Under the pieces are notes generated by a model. It saw nothing but the letters and a program-made list of their open reading frames with translations, was not told the DNA's origin and did no database searches. Below are positions 18,464 through 28,975 of a stretch of 64,000 nucleotides of DNA, one piece after another. The position numbers and the translations under genes are program-made. Source of the DNA: Novosphingobium profundi (GTDB lineage: Bacteria > Pseudomonadota > Alphaproteobacteria > Sphingomonadales > Sphingomonadaceae); NCBI RefSeq assembly GCF_018491765.1, contig NZ_JABWCU010000007.1:62001-126000 (forward strand), in the 5' to 3' direction. Each line of letters begins with the position of its first letter. The stretch's first letter is position 1.

Positions 18464-20353
18464 GTGAAACGAGTTCAGGGAACGGCACGCTTGAAGGGCG
18501 CGGTGGGGGCGAACGGCCTGCCCTCGCGGGGCTTGGCGCGCACCGCACTGGCACTCGCCGCCCTTGCGACGACCGCGCTCGGCACCGCTGGCGCGGCCAG
18601 GGCCAACAGCGCCGCGGTGGAATATTTCCGCAAGCGCGGCGACGACAGCGCGGTCCCGAGCCTGCTCAGCACCCCCGATCGGGCGATCTACCGCGAATAC
18701 TTCGACGCGATCGACGCCAAGGACTGGAGCAAGGTCCAGCGCATGCTGGCCAACCTGCCCGAAGGCCCGATGCGCCAGGAAGCCCGCGCCGAATACTTCC
18801 TCGCCGCCGGTTCGCCCAAGATCGAGCGTCCCGACCTCGAGGCCTGGCTTGCCGAGGGCACCGAACTTCCGGGCGCCAGCCAGATTACCCAACTGGCCCT
18901 GCGCCGCGGCGCAACCTCCACGCCGCCACTGCCCAGCGAACAGACTTTCGCGCGGCTCCCCACCATTTCCAAGCGCGTACGCCCCTCGCCGATCAACGAC
19001 GGCACGATGCCCGCCAGCCTGTCGAGCGCGATCCTCGGCCGGATCAGCGCCGACGATCCCGCCGGCGCGCGCACGCTGCTCGACGGCGTCGACGCCACGC
19101 TTTCGCCCTCCGCCCAGGCCGAATGGCGCCAGCGCGTGGCCTGGAGCTATTACATCGAAAACCAGGACGGTCCGGCCTACGAGCTGGCCCAGCGCGCCAC
19201 GCAAGGGACCGGTCCCTGGGTGGGCGAGGCGTGGTGGACGGCGGGCCTTGCCGCCTGGCGCATCGGCGACTTCGACGGCGCTTCGGATGCTTTCGCGCAG
19301 TGCGCGCGATCGGCCGAGAACGACGAGCTCAAGAGCGCGGGCTACTATTGGAACGCCCGCGCGCTGATCCGCGCGCGCCGCCCGGAAAAAGCCGCCGACG
19401 TGCTGCGCATGGCCGCCGCGCGCGACGAGACGCTCTACGGCATGCTCGCCGCCGAACAGCTTGGCATGAGCCTGCCCGAGCAGCACACGGGGGCCGACTT
19501 CTCGCAGGCCGACTGGCAAAAGCTGCGCGCGATCCCCAATGTGCGCACCGCCGTCTCGCTCGCCGAGATCGGCGAGGACAACCTCGCCGACGAAGTGCTG
19601 CGCCACCAGGCGCGTATCGGCGATGCGGCGCAATACGCCCCGCTTTCGCGCCTCGCGCGGGATCTGGGCCTGCCCCAGACACAGCTCTGGATGGGCTACA
19701 ACGCGCCGCGCGGCGGCAAGCCCGACCCCGCCTCGCGCTTTCCCACGCCCAAGTGGACCCCGGCGGGCGGCTGGAAGGTCGATCCGGCGCTGGTCTACGC
19801 CCACGCACTCCAGGAATCGATCTTCAACACCGACATCGTCAGCCCCGCCGGCGCGCGTGGTTTAATGCAGATCATGCCCGCCGCCGCGCAGGACCACGCC
19901 AGCGAACTGGGCGTTTCCGGCTCGGCGAGCGACCTCAACAAGCCCGAGATCAACCTCGCCTTCGGCCAGAGCCACCTGCTCACGCTCCAACGCGACAGCG
20001 GCACCCAGGGCCTCCTGCCCAAGGTCATGGCCGCCTACAACGCGGGCCCCTTGCCGGTCCGGCGCTGGAACACCGAGGTCAAGGATCAGGGCGATCCCCT
20101 CCTGTGGATGGAATCGCTGCCCTACTGGGAAACCCGGGGCTACGTGAATATCGTCATGCGCAACTACTGGATGTACGAGCGTCAGGCCGGGGGTGAATCG
20201 GAGAGCCGCATGGCTCTAGCCCAAGGCATGTGGCCGACTTTCCCGGGCCTGTCCGGCTCGAAGGCGGTACGCATGTCGGCAAACGGCCGACTCTCCGCGC
20301 CGGTGGACCTCTACCACCAGGCCACCATCCGGATGGCCGACAGCCGAGACTGA
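18464..20353 (+). CDS. Soluble lytic murein transglycosylase
   Basis: A 629-residue periplasmic enzyme that cleaves the glycan strand of peptidoglycan with 1,6-anhydro ring formation. A signal peptide (LARTALALAALATTALG...ARA) is followed by a long helical Slt70-like superhelix. The C-terminal catalytic domain has YAHALQESIFNTD with the catalytic Glu451, GARGLMQIMPAAAQ and VMAAYNAGPLPVRRW. I start at a GTG (18464) so the basic N-region sits just before the signal. The stop is 7 bases before moaB. Confidence 0.9.
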   Translation: MKRVQGTARLKGAVGANGLPSRGLARTALALAALATTALGTAGAARANSAAVEYFRKRGDDSAVPSLLSTPDRAIYREYFDAIDAKDWSKVQRMLANLPEGPMRQEARAEYFLAAGSPKIERPDLEAWLAEGTELPGASQITQLALRRGATSTPPLPSEQTFARLPTISKRVRPSPINDGTMPASLSSAILGRISADDPAGARTLLDGVDATLSPSAQAEWRQRVAWSYYIENQDGPAYELAQRATQGTGPWVGEAWWTAGLAAWRIGDFDGASDAFAQCARSAENDELKSAGYYWNARALIRARRPEKAADVLRMAAARDETLYGMLAAEQLGMSLPEQHTGADFSQADWQKLRAIPNVRTAVSLAEIGEDNLADEVLRHQARIGDAAQYAPLSRLARDLGLPQTQLWMGYNAPRGGKPDPASRFPTPKWTPAGGWKVDPALVYAHALQESIFNTDIVSPAGARGLMQIMPAAAQDHASELGVSGSASDLNKPEINLAFGQSHLLTLQRDSGTQGLLPKVMAAYNAGPLPVRRWNTEVKDQGDPLLWMESLPYWETRGYVNIVMRNYWMYERQAGGESESRMALAQGMWPTFPGLSGSKAVRMSANGRLSAPVDLYHQATIRMADSRD

Positions 20354-20360
20354 TCATTCC

Positions 20361-20888
20361 GTGGCCATCGACACCTCGCGTACGTTCAAGCCGATCAACA
20401 TCGCCCTGCTCACCATTTCGGACACGCGGGGCCCCGACGAGGATACCTCGGGCGACATTCTCGCCGCGCGGATCAAGGACGCGGGCCACAAGCTCGCCGC
20501 GCGCGCAATCGTGATCGACGATGTCGCGCGCCTTGTCAGCCGCCTCAACGACTGGATCGACGACAAGGGCATCGACGCCATCGTCACGACGGGCGGCACC
20601 GGCCTCACCGGCCGCGACGTGACCCCCGAAGCGCTCGAGAAGGTCAAGGACAAGGACATTCCCGGCTTCGGCGAACTGTTCCGCTGGATCAGCTACCAAA
20701 CCATCGGGACCTCGACCGTGCAGAGCCGCGCCCATGCGGTGCTCTCGCGCGGGACCTACATCTTCGCCCTGCCCGGCTCGAACGGTGCGGTAAAAGACGG
20801 CTGGGACGGCATTCTCGCCGAGCAGCTCGACAGTCGCAATCGCCCCTGCAATTTCGTCGAATTGATGCCCCGCCTGCGCGAAGTCTGA
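20361..20888 (+). CDS. moaB: Molybdenum cofactor biosynthesis protein B
   Basis: A 175-residue MoaB/MogA-type protein that binds molybdopterin and acts in adenylation during Moco synthesis. Seen: INIALLTISDTRGPDEDTSG, AIVTTGGTGLTGRDVTPEA (the TTGGTG motif) and YIFALPGSNGAVKDGWD. The start is a GTG. It closely follows the transglycosylase gene, which looks like coincidental operon membership. Other Moco genes are not in the window. Confidence 0.92.
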   Translation: MAIDTSRTFKPINIALLTISDTRGPDEDTSGDILAARIKDAGHKLAARAIVIDDVARLVSRLNDWIDDKGIDAIVTTGGTGLTGRDVTPEALEKVKDKDIPGFGELFRWISYQTIGTSTVQSRAHAVLSRGTYIFALPGSNGAVKDGWDGILAEQLDSRNRPCNFVELMPRLREV

Positions 20889-21183
20889 GCGCGCGCGACG
20901 CGCTAACGCGCCTTTTCCAACCTGACTCGATAGCCCCCGCGATGCGCGGGGCACGGTCGTCTGCAGGCCGTCCGGGCGGCTGGTCGCGCAGGGCACAACC
21001 CTGTGGACAACCCGTTCATAAGCTGTGCAGGAACGCTGCATAAGCTGTGCGCATCGTGTGGGCATGTTGTGCAAAGCGGTTCTTGCTGCGCCGCACACAT
21101 GTTCGATTGCCGCCTGCGGTGCGCACGTATAGGCTCACCTTCACGCGCGCACCTTTCGTGCCGCGCTTGCCGGAGGGCCATCG
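20889..21183. other. 295-base intergenic region between moaB and malQ
   Basis: No gene seen. It holds a GC hairpin CCCCGCG-ATG-CGCGGGG (20935-20951) that may terminate moaB transcription, then a DnaA-box-like site and direct repeats described separately, and a good GGAGGG ribosome-binding site for malQ at its right end. Confidence 0.5.
21002..21050. repeat. DnaA-box-like site with a 12-base direct repeat
   Basis: TGTGGACAA (21002-21010) is one base from the reverse complement of the DnaA consensus TTATCCACA. It is followed by CATAAGCTGTGC at 21017-21028 and an exact copy at 21039-21050, spaced 22 bases apart, i.e. about two helical turns. It may be an operator upstream of malQ rather than an origin. 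Confidence 0.4.
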
Positions 21184-23214
21184 GTGGAATCCCCAGAGCA
21201 TGACCCCGCCCACGTTCCCGCGCCGAACCCGCTGCACGAACTCGCCCAGGCGCTTGGCCTCGCGCGCGAATGGCGCGACGTCGAGGGGCGCGACCGGATC
21301 GTTCCCGATGCGGTCCTGACCCGGATCGCGGGCGCCCTGGGCTATCCGGCGCAGAACGAGGCCGAGATCGCCACTAGCCGCGCCGCGATCGCGCGCGAGC
21401 GCGCGACCGTCCCCGCAATGATCGTCACCGAAGTCGGGCGCCCCACCCCACTTCCCCCGGGCCTCGCGCAAATGCACCTTACCGCGCACGATGGCGCAGC
21501 GCAGACGCTCGCGCTGGCCGAGGCGACCATCCCACCGATCGCCACCCCTGGCTACTACCAGCTCGACTTTGCCGGGCACGCGATCACGCTGGCCGTCGCG
21601 CCCGCACGCTGCCCGGAACTCGACGCGCGCTACTGGGGCCCCGCCCTTCAGATTGCCTCGCTGCGCGCAGAGGACGGAAAACCTTACGGCACACTCGCCG
21701 AACTGGCCAAGGCGGTCGAGCTGTTCGCGGCGCGCGGGGCCCAAGCCCTCGCGATCAACCCACTCCACGCGCTCTTTGCCGGTGAGGGGCGTGACTACAG
21801 CCCTTATTCGCCTTCAAGCCGCCAGCAGCTCAACACCGCGTTCGCTGCGCCCGAGCTGCTCGGCCTGCCTCCGCTCGACTGGGACCCGGCCGGAGATGCC
21901 CCGCTGATCGACTGGACGCAGGCCCTCCCCCGTCAGCAGGCCGAACTGCGCCACCTCTTCGCCACTCTCGACGCTCCAACGCGCGCCCGGTTCGAGGCCG
22001 AGACCCGCGATGATGCCGAGCTCGCCCGCCATGCCCTGTTCGACGCGCTCGACACCCACCACCGCGCCAAAGGGCGCCGGCACTGGCGCGAATGGCCCGA
22101 AAAGCACCACGATCCCGAGGGCAAGGGCGTGCGTCGCTTCGCCGAAGACCACGCCGACGAAATCGCCTTCCACACGTTCACCCAGTGGCTGACCCGCACT
22201 GGCCTCGCCCAAGTCAAGGCGCGCGCGCGCGCGGCGGGCATGGCGATCGGCCTCGTCGGCGATCTGGCCGTGGGCGTCCACACTGGCGGTGCCGACAGCT
22301 GGACCCGCCAAGGCACGATGCTCGAAGGCCTCACCATTGGCGCACCGCCCGATCCGCTCGGGCCGCTGGGACAGAACTGGAACCTCACGAGCTTCTCCCC
22401 GCAGGGCCTCAAGCGCAGCGGCTATGCGCCGTGGATCGCCCTGCTGCGCAGTGCCTTCGCGGCCAGCGGGGCACTCCGGATCGACCACGCCTTCGGCATG
22501 GCCCGGCTATGGGTCATCCCGGAGGGCGAGGGGCCGGAAATGGGCGCCTACCTCGCCTATCCCTTCGAGGACATGCTGCGCCTTGCCGTGCTCGAGGCGC
22601 ACCGCGCGGACGCGCTGCTGATTGCCGAGAACCTGGGCACCGCACCTTTCGGCTTCCTCGACGCGCTCGAGGCGCGCCACCTGCTCGACATGCGCGTCCT
22701 GTGGTTCGAACGCGCGGCCGACGACGGCTTCATCGGGGCGGCCGACTACCCGGTGGATGCGGTCGCCATGACCGGCACTCACGACACCGCGACGCTGGCG
22801 GGCTGGTGGACGGGACGCGACCTCGAATGGGCCGAAGCTCTTGGTCGCCTTCCGCAAGGCACCACGCCCGACGAGGCGGCGCTGCGCCGCGCTTGGGACC
22901 GTGGCCTGCTCTGGGCCTGCCTGACGCACGACGCCGCCCCGCGCCCCGCGCCCGATGACCCTGCCCCGGTGGTCTCCGCCGCGCTCGCGCATATCGGACG
23001 AACGCCTTCGGTGCTGGCGATCGCTCCACTCGAGGACCTGCTGTGCGAAATCGAACAGCCCAATCTTCCCGGAACCATCGACGAACACCCCAATTGGCGC
23101 CGCCGCATGGAAATTCCGCTCAGCGAAGCGCTCGAGCGCGCCGATGTGGCAAGCCGCCTGGAATCGCTCGACAAGGCACGCAAGGAAACCAAATCCACGC
23201 CGCCTCCAGGTTAA
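21184..23214 (+). CDS. malQ: 4-alpha-glucanotransferase
   Basis: A 676-residue GH77 amylomaltase that disproportionates maltodextrins in the cytosol. The three catalytic acids are visible: Asp434 in ALRIDHAFGM, Glu482 in LIAENLGT and Asp534 in GTHDTATLAG. An N-terminal extension of about 150 residues precedes the barrel, as in the E. coli-type enzyme. The start is a GTG with GGAGGG upstream. The pgm gene lies 650 bases further on the opposite strand, suggesting a local glucan/glycogen theme, though no glg genes are visible. Confidence 0.93.
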   Translation: MESPEHDPAHVPAPNPLHELAQALGLAREWRDVEGRDRIVPDAVLTRIAGALGYPAQNEAEIATSRAAIARERATVPAMIVTEVGRPTPLPPGLAQMHLTAHDGAAQTLALAEATIPPIATPGYYQLDFAGHAITLAVAPARCPELDARYWGPALQIASLRAEDGKPYGTLAELAKAVELFAARGAQALAINPLHALFAGEGRDYSPYSPSSRQQLNTAFAAPELLGLPPLDWDPAGDAPLIDWTQALPRQQAELRHLFATLDAPTRARFEAETRDDAELARHALFDALDTHHRAKGRRHWREWPEKHHDPEGKGVRRFAEDHADEIAFHTFTQWLTRTGLAQVKARARAAGMAIGLVGDLAVGVHTGGADSWTRQGTMLEGLTIGAPPDPLGPLGQNWNLTSFSPQGLKRSGYAPWIALLRSAFAASGALRIDHAFGMARLWVIPEGEGPEMGAYLAYPFEDMLRLAVLEAHRADALLIAENLGTAPFGFLDALEARHLLDMRVLWFERAADDGFIGAADYPVDAVAMTGTHDTATLAGWWTGRDLEWAEALGRLPQGTTPDEAALRRAWDRGLLWACLTHDAAPRPAPDDPAPVVSAALAHIGRTPSVLAIAPLEDLLCEIEQPNLPGTIDEHPNWRRRMEIPLSEALERADVASRLESLDKARKETKSTPPPG

Positions 23215-23287
23215 ATATTCGAAATCGACCCGGACCTGCGCGATGGCACAAAAATAATTAACCGCCATCGAGTCATGATCTTTGGCA

Positions 23288-23800
23288 ATGAACGCAATCA
23301 CCCTTCAGCGGCTTCCTGAAGAACCCTTCACACTTGCAACAAATCGCGTGAACGAATGGCGTGGCATCTGCATCGATCACTTCACGCGTATTGAAATGGC
23401 GACAACCAAATGTCTTGCCACGCTCTCGCTCGACGCGAAGAGAGGCGCGCAGGTTCGCCTGCCCCACTTGGTCGGACAGCGGCTTGAGGCGCTCGCCTCG
23501 CTCATCAGGCCGGAGGCTCCCTTTGCCGACGAGGGCAAGGGCGCACTACCAATTCTCGAAAAATGCATCGCGAACATCGCCTTGCGCACCATGCTTTGCC
23601 ACGGAACCGGCAAGGTCACGCTCGATGCCCGTGGCGAATGGACGTATGTCCTGCGGCTCGTCGCCTTCCGCTCCAAGATGATCCAGAACGACATTCAGGT
23701 CATCACCGAAGGCGAATCGGAAGCCCTGCGCGACGACCTCAAGAGGCTCGCGCAGGACACTTCCTCGCGCCTCGGGCAGATACGCGCGCATTTCCGCTAG
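23288..23800 (+). CDS. Unknown protein with HEPN-like R-x4-H motif
   Basis: A 170-residue, mostly helical protein starting MNAITLQRLPEEPFTLATN. A long first helix (EWRGICIDHFTRIEMATTK), a second around LVGQRLEALASLI, and a segment IANIALRTMLCHGTGKV carry an R-x4-H pair (Arg100, His105) followed by Gly, resembling the active-site signature of HEPN ribonuclease-fold proteins. No nucleotidyltransferase partner is adjacent, so if it is HEPN it is a solo form. Codon usage at its 5' end is poorer in GC than in malQ. The start is the ATG 6 bases inside a TTG-initiated frame. Fold assignment is by eye and tentative. Confidence 0.6.
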   Translation: MNAITLQRLPEEPFTLATNRVNEWRGICIDHFTRIEMATTKCLATLSLDAKRGAQVRLPHLVGQRLEALASLIRPEAPFADEGKGALPILEKCIANIALRTMLCHGTGKVTLDARGEWTYVLRLVAFRSKMIQNDIQVITEGESEALRDDLKRLAQDTSSRLGQIRAHFR

Positions 23801-23859
23801 CCACCGCGATCACGCTGAGGGCGCCCCCGATGCCCGAGAGCACACCTCGCCCCCGTCGT

Positions 23860-25611
<1,752 letters not shown>

Positions 25612-25699
25612 TCAAGCCGGGTTTTGCCGCAGACGGGCCATCCGGCCGCGCGCTGCGATGAAATTGCGCCTATTTACGCAGTCTGAGATGCCGTTGCGA

Positions 25700-26158
25700 T
25701 CAGCTGCCGTGATGCGGTGGACCGGAGGTGCACCAAGAGCGATATTCACCGCGCCGGCGCCGCCGTGCGATGTGCCACCCCAAGCCGAGCCCGAGAACGA
25801 AGATCTGGAAAAGGAATGGCAGCGTCGCCATGATGTCGTAAACTTCCTCGCGCACCGGCCCGGGCAGGTATCGGTAGAAATACGAGGTTAGTGCGATCAG
25901 TTGCGCGCCGGCCATCCACATGGGATAGACACGGTTTGCAAAGAGCGCGACGGCAGCCATGTCGACGAACAGGATCAGGTCGATCACCAGGTGCCCCATG
26001 TCGAGGCCCGCGTAAACGATCGCCCCCTTCGCGGCGAAGTGATAGAACTGGTGCACCGCGATCACGACGACCATCAGGCCCGCAAGCACGCGCTCCGGGC
26101 CAGCCCCGCGCCACCAGGCCGCAGCGCATAGCACCGTTGCCGCCAACGCCGCGATCAT
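25700..26158 (-). CDS. Small integral membrane protein, unknown
   Basis: A 152-residue protein with about four hydrophobic segments: the N-terminal IAALAATVLCAAAWW, VLAGLMVVVIAVHQFYHF, LVIDLILFVDMAAVALFA and LPFLFQIFVLGLGLGWHI, then a basic cytosolic tail (ARRRRRGEYRS). A conserved-looking HQFYHFAAKGAIVYAG turn contains two His. It lies 41 bases after the LuxR-type regulator on the same strand and may be its co-transcribed partner. No family recognised. Confidence 0.65.
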   Translation of the reverse strand: MIAALAATVLCAAAWWRGAGPERVLAGLMVVVIAVHQFYHFAAKGAIVYAGLDMGHLVIDLILFVDMAAVALFANRVYPMWMAGAQLIALTSYFYRYLPGPVREEVYDIMATLPFLFQIFVLGLGLGWHIARRRRRGEYRSWCTSGPPHHGS

Positions 26159-26199
26159 TTGCGAACGCCCCCACTCTCGGCTTCACGGCCGTGCATCGC

Positions 26200-26739
26200 T
26201 CAGAGCAACTCGGCGAGATAGTGCACGACGCTCAATCCCGCTCCGGCGACCAGCAGGATTCCCGCCGCGATGACCACGATCGCCGCGCTGCGATTCCAGC
26301 CCCCGTTACGACCTTCGAAGATTCCGGGCACGACGCTCGGAGCCTCTGCGACGTCCCGACCCTGTCCGTCGACACCGCCGCGCGAGACCGAAGGTGAACG
26401 CGGATCAGGCGAGCAAATGGGAACGACGGCAGGTGCCGCAACCGGCGCAACCATCGCCAGACCGATATCCTCGGGGGGTGACTCGGCGTTCGCCTGCACC
26501 TCCTCACCAAGGAAACGCCGATAGGCACGCGCCAATTCCGCACGCGGCGGCGAACCGGTCCGCCCGCGAACGGCCTCGATCCGCTGGTTTACAGCGCTTT
26601 CGGAAATGCCCAGCTCGTACGCGATTTCCTTGCTCGTGAAATTGTTGGCGATGAGCCCCAGCACTTCACGCTGCTTGTCCGTCAAATCGCGAAATATATC
26701 GTCGTAGATCCAACACTTGTCGTGTCCCGCCGCACCCAA
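26200..26739 (-). CDS. Membrane-tethered LuxR-type HTH regulator
   Basis: A 179-residue protein with a GerE/LuxR-type helix-turn-helix at the N-terminus (LTDKQREVLGLIANNFTSKE, then IAYELGISESAVNQRI), a Pro/Ala-rich linker of about 70 residues, and one membrane segment near the C-terminus (AAIVVIAAGILLVAGAGLSV). This layout would hold the DNA-binding domain in the cytosol anchored from the C-terminal side. No receiver or ligand domain is present. The start appears to be a TTG with AAGGGG upstream; the 5' boundary is uncertain. It may control the membrane protein gene downstream. Confidence 0.75.
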   Translation of the reverse strand: MGAAGHDKCWIYDDIFRDLTDKQREVLGLIANNFTSKEIAYELGISESAVNQRIEAVRGRTGSPPRAELARAYRRFLGEEVQANAESPPEDIGLAMVAPVAAPAVVPICSPDPRSPSVSRGGVDGQGRDVAEAPSVVPGIFEGRNGGWNRSAAIVVIAAGILLVAGAGLSVVHYLAELL

Positions 26740-27124
26740 AACTCGCCATCCCCTTTCGTCCGATGCCCGCCATGCAACGCCTGTTGCCGCACATGGTCCC
26801 GGTCCGGTCGCACAGAGACTTTCCGTTGCGCCAACGTACCCAGGATGTCCTCCGCCAGGACCGGGAACGGATGTACGTCACCAAATTCCGCACATTGCCA
26901 TCACGAGCCCAGGAATCCCCCTCCCATGCTCTCTCCCTTCATACACCCCGTGTGCGGAAATGCACCCCCAATGGAACGGATGTCGCCATTTTACGACTGT
27001 CCAGCTCATTTCTCTTTGCGACTGTGCCGCAAGGGCAACGCCCCCATGGCAACGGGCCGGACAGCTTGCGCTGCCCGGCCCGAATGATCGCCTGTAAAGG
27101 ACGCTGGGACGAGATCCCGCGCGC
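26740..27124. other. 385-base intergenic region between lepA and the LuxR-type gene
   Basis: No convincing gene. The left-hand reading direction should hold the promoter of the regulator at 26739; the right end holds the lepA terminator hairpin. Short frames here have Pro/Arg-rich random composition. Confidence 0.5.
27053..27082 (-). terminator. lepA terminator hairpin
   Basis: CGGGCCGG-A-CAGC pairs with GCTG-C-CCGGCCCG around a TTGC loop, i.e. 12 base pairs with one mismatch. It lies 42 bases beyond the lepA stop on the minus strand. The flanking TTGCC gives only a weak U-tract. Confidence 0.7.
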
Positions 27125-28942
27125 TTATTCCTCGCCCATGCGCAGGGCCGCGATGAAGGCTTCCTGCGGGATCGAGACGTTGCCGTACTCGCGCATGCGG
27201 GCTTTACCCTTCTTCTGCTTTTCCAGGAGCTTCTTCTTGCGGGTGATGTCACCACCATAGCACTTGGCGGTCACGTCCTTGCGCATCGCGGCGATCGTCT
27301 CGCGCGCGATGACCTTGCCGCCGATCGCGGCCTGGACCGGAATCTTGAACAGGTGCCTTGGGATCAGTTCCTTGAGACGCTCGCACATCCCGCGCCCGCG
27401 TTCCTCGGCGACCGAGCGGTGGACGATGAGCGAAAGCGCATCAACCGGTTCGGCGTTGACGAGGATGTTCATCTTCACGAGGTCACCCTCGCGCAGGCCG
27501 ATCTGCTCGTAATCGAAGCTCGCGTAGCCGCGGCTGATCGACTTCAGGCGGTCGTAGAAGTCGAAGACGACTTCGTTGAGCGGCAGTTCGTACGTCACCT
27601 GGGCGCGCCCACCGACGTAGGTCAGGTCCGTCTGGATACCGCGGCGATCCTGGCACAACTTGAGGATCGCGCCGAGATACTCGTCGGGCGTGTAGATCGT
27701 CGCCTTGATCCACGGTTCCTCGATCATCTCGATGCGGTTGGGATCGGGATAATCGGCCGGGTTGTGCAGCTCGATGGTCTTGGCATCCTCGTTCTTCGAG
27801 TGCGAGAGCTGGATGCGGTAGACGACCGAAGGCGCCGTGGTGATGAGGTCGAGGTCGTATTCGCGGCTGAGCCGCTCCTGGATGATCTCGAGGTGGAGAA
27901 GCCCCAAGAAACCGCAACGGAAGCCGAAGCCGAGCGCCGCGCTCGTTTCCATTTCAAAACTGAAGGAGGCGTCGTTGAGGCGCAGCTTGCCGATCGAATC
28001 GCGCAGCTTCTCGAAATCGGCAGCGTCGACCGGGAAGAGCCCGCAGAACACCACCGGCTGGACTTCCTTGTAGCCCGGCAGCGGCGTGGTCGCACCCTGC
28101 TTCACGGTGGTGATGGTGTCGCCGACCTTGGCCTGTTCGACTTCCTTGATCTGCGCGGTAATGAAGCCGATCTCGCCCGGCCCCAGTTCGGCCAGGTCGA
28201 TGCGCTTGGGCGTCATGCAACCCACGCGGTCGATCAGGTGCTCGGTGCCGCCTTGCATGAACTTGACGTTGAGGCCCTTCTTGATGACCCCGTCGATCAC
28301 GCGCACGAGGATCACGACGCCCAGGTACGGATCGTACCAGGAGTCGACCAGCATGGCCTTCAAAGGCGCATCACGCTCGCCCTTCGGCGGGGGAATCTTG
28401 GTGACGATCGCTTCCAGCGTCTCCTCGATGCCGATGCCCGACTTGGCGCTGGCCAGCACCGCCTCGGAGGCATCGATGCCGATGATGTCCTCGATCTCGG
28501 TGCGCACCTTCTCCGGCTCGGCGGCAGGAAGGTCGACCTTGTTGATAACGGGCACGATCTCGTGGTCGTGCTCGATCGACTGGTAGACGTTGGCAAGCGT
28601 CTGCGCTTCGACGCCCTGCGCGGCGTCGACCACCAGGAGCGCACCCTCGCAGGCGGCGAGGCTGCGGCTGACCTCGTAGGCGAAGTCGACGTGGCCGGGC
28701 GTATCCATCAGGTTGAGCTCATAAGTGAGCCCGTCCTTGGCGGTGTAGTTCAGGCGCACGGTCTGCGCCTTGATCGTGATCCCGCGTTCCTTCTCGATGT
28801 CCATGTTGTCGAGCACTTGCGCGGACATCTCGCGCTCGGTCAGGCCACCGGTGTACTGGATCAGGCGGTCGGCCAGCGTCGACTTGCCATGGTCGATGTG
28901 GGCAATGATCGAGAAGTTTCGGATCAGGGAAAGGTCTGTCAT
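27125..28942 (-). CDS. lepA: Elongation factor 4 (LepA)
   Basis: A 605-residue translational GTPase that acts on stalled or mistranslocated ribosomes. G1 is [15 protein letters not shown]3 is DTPGHVDF and G4 is NKVDLP. The LepA-specific C-terminal domain follows, ending in [20 protein letters not shown]. Full length for the family. The signalling gene at 28976-31774 lies 33 bases upstream on the same strand. Confidence 0.97.
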   Translation of the reverse strand: MTDLSLIRNFSIIAHIDHGKSTLADRLIQYTGGLTEREMSAQVLDNMDIEKERGITIKAQTVRLNYTAKDGLTYELNLMDTPGHVDFAYEVSRSLAACEGALLVVDAAQGVEAQTLANVYQSIEHDHEIVPVINKVDLPAAEPEKVRTEIEDIIGIDASEAVLASAKSGIGIEETLEAIVTKIPPPKGERDAPLKAMLVDSWYDPYLGVVILVRVIDGVIKKGLNVKFMQGGTEHLIDRVGCMTPKRIDLAELGPGEIGFITAQIKEVEQAKVGDTITTVKQGATTPLPGYKEVQPVVFCGLFPVDAADFEKLRDSIGKLRLNDASFSFEMETSAALGFGFRCGFLGLLHLEIIQERLSREYDLDLITTAPSVVYRIQLSHSKNEDAKTIELHNPADYPDPNRIEMIEEPWIKATIYTPDEYLGAILKLCQDRRGIQTDLTYVGGRAQVTYELPLNEVVFDFYDRLKSISRGYASFDYEQIGLREGDLVKMNILVNAEPVDALSLIVHRSVAEERGRGMCERLKELIPRHLFKIPVQAAIGGKVIARETIAAMRKDVTAKCYGGDITRKKKLLEKQKKGKARMREYGNVSIPQEAFIAALRMGEE

Positions 28943-28975
28943 GGGAATCGCCGTTAGCAGCGGTTTGCGCGCCTG

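Noticed and set aside
20935..20951. GC hairpin after moaB as an intrinsic terminator
   Set aside because: Only seven base pairs with no T-run; noted in the intergenic description but not given its own call.
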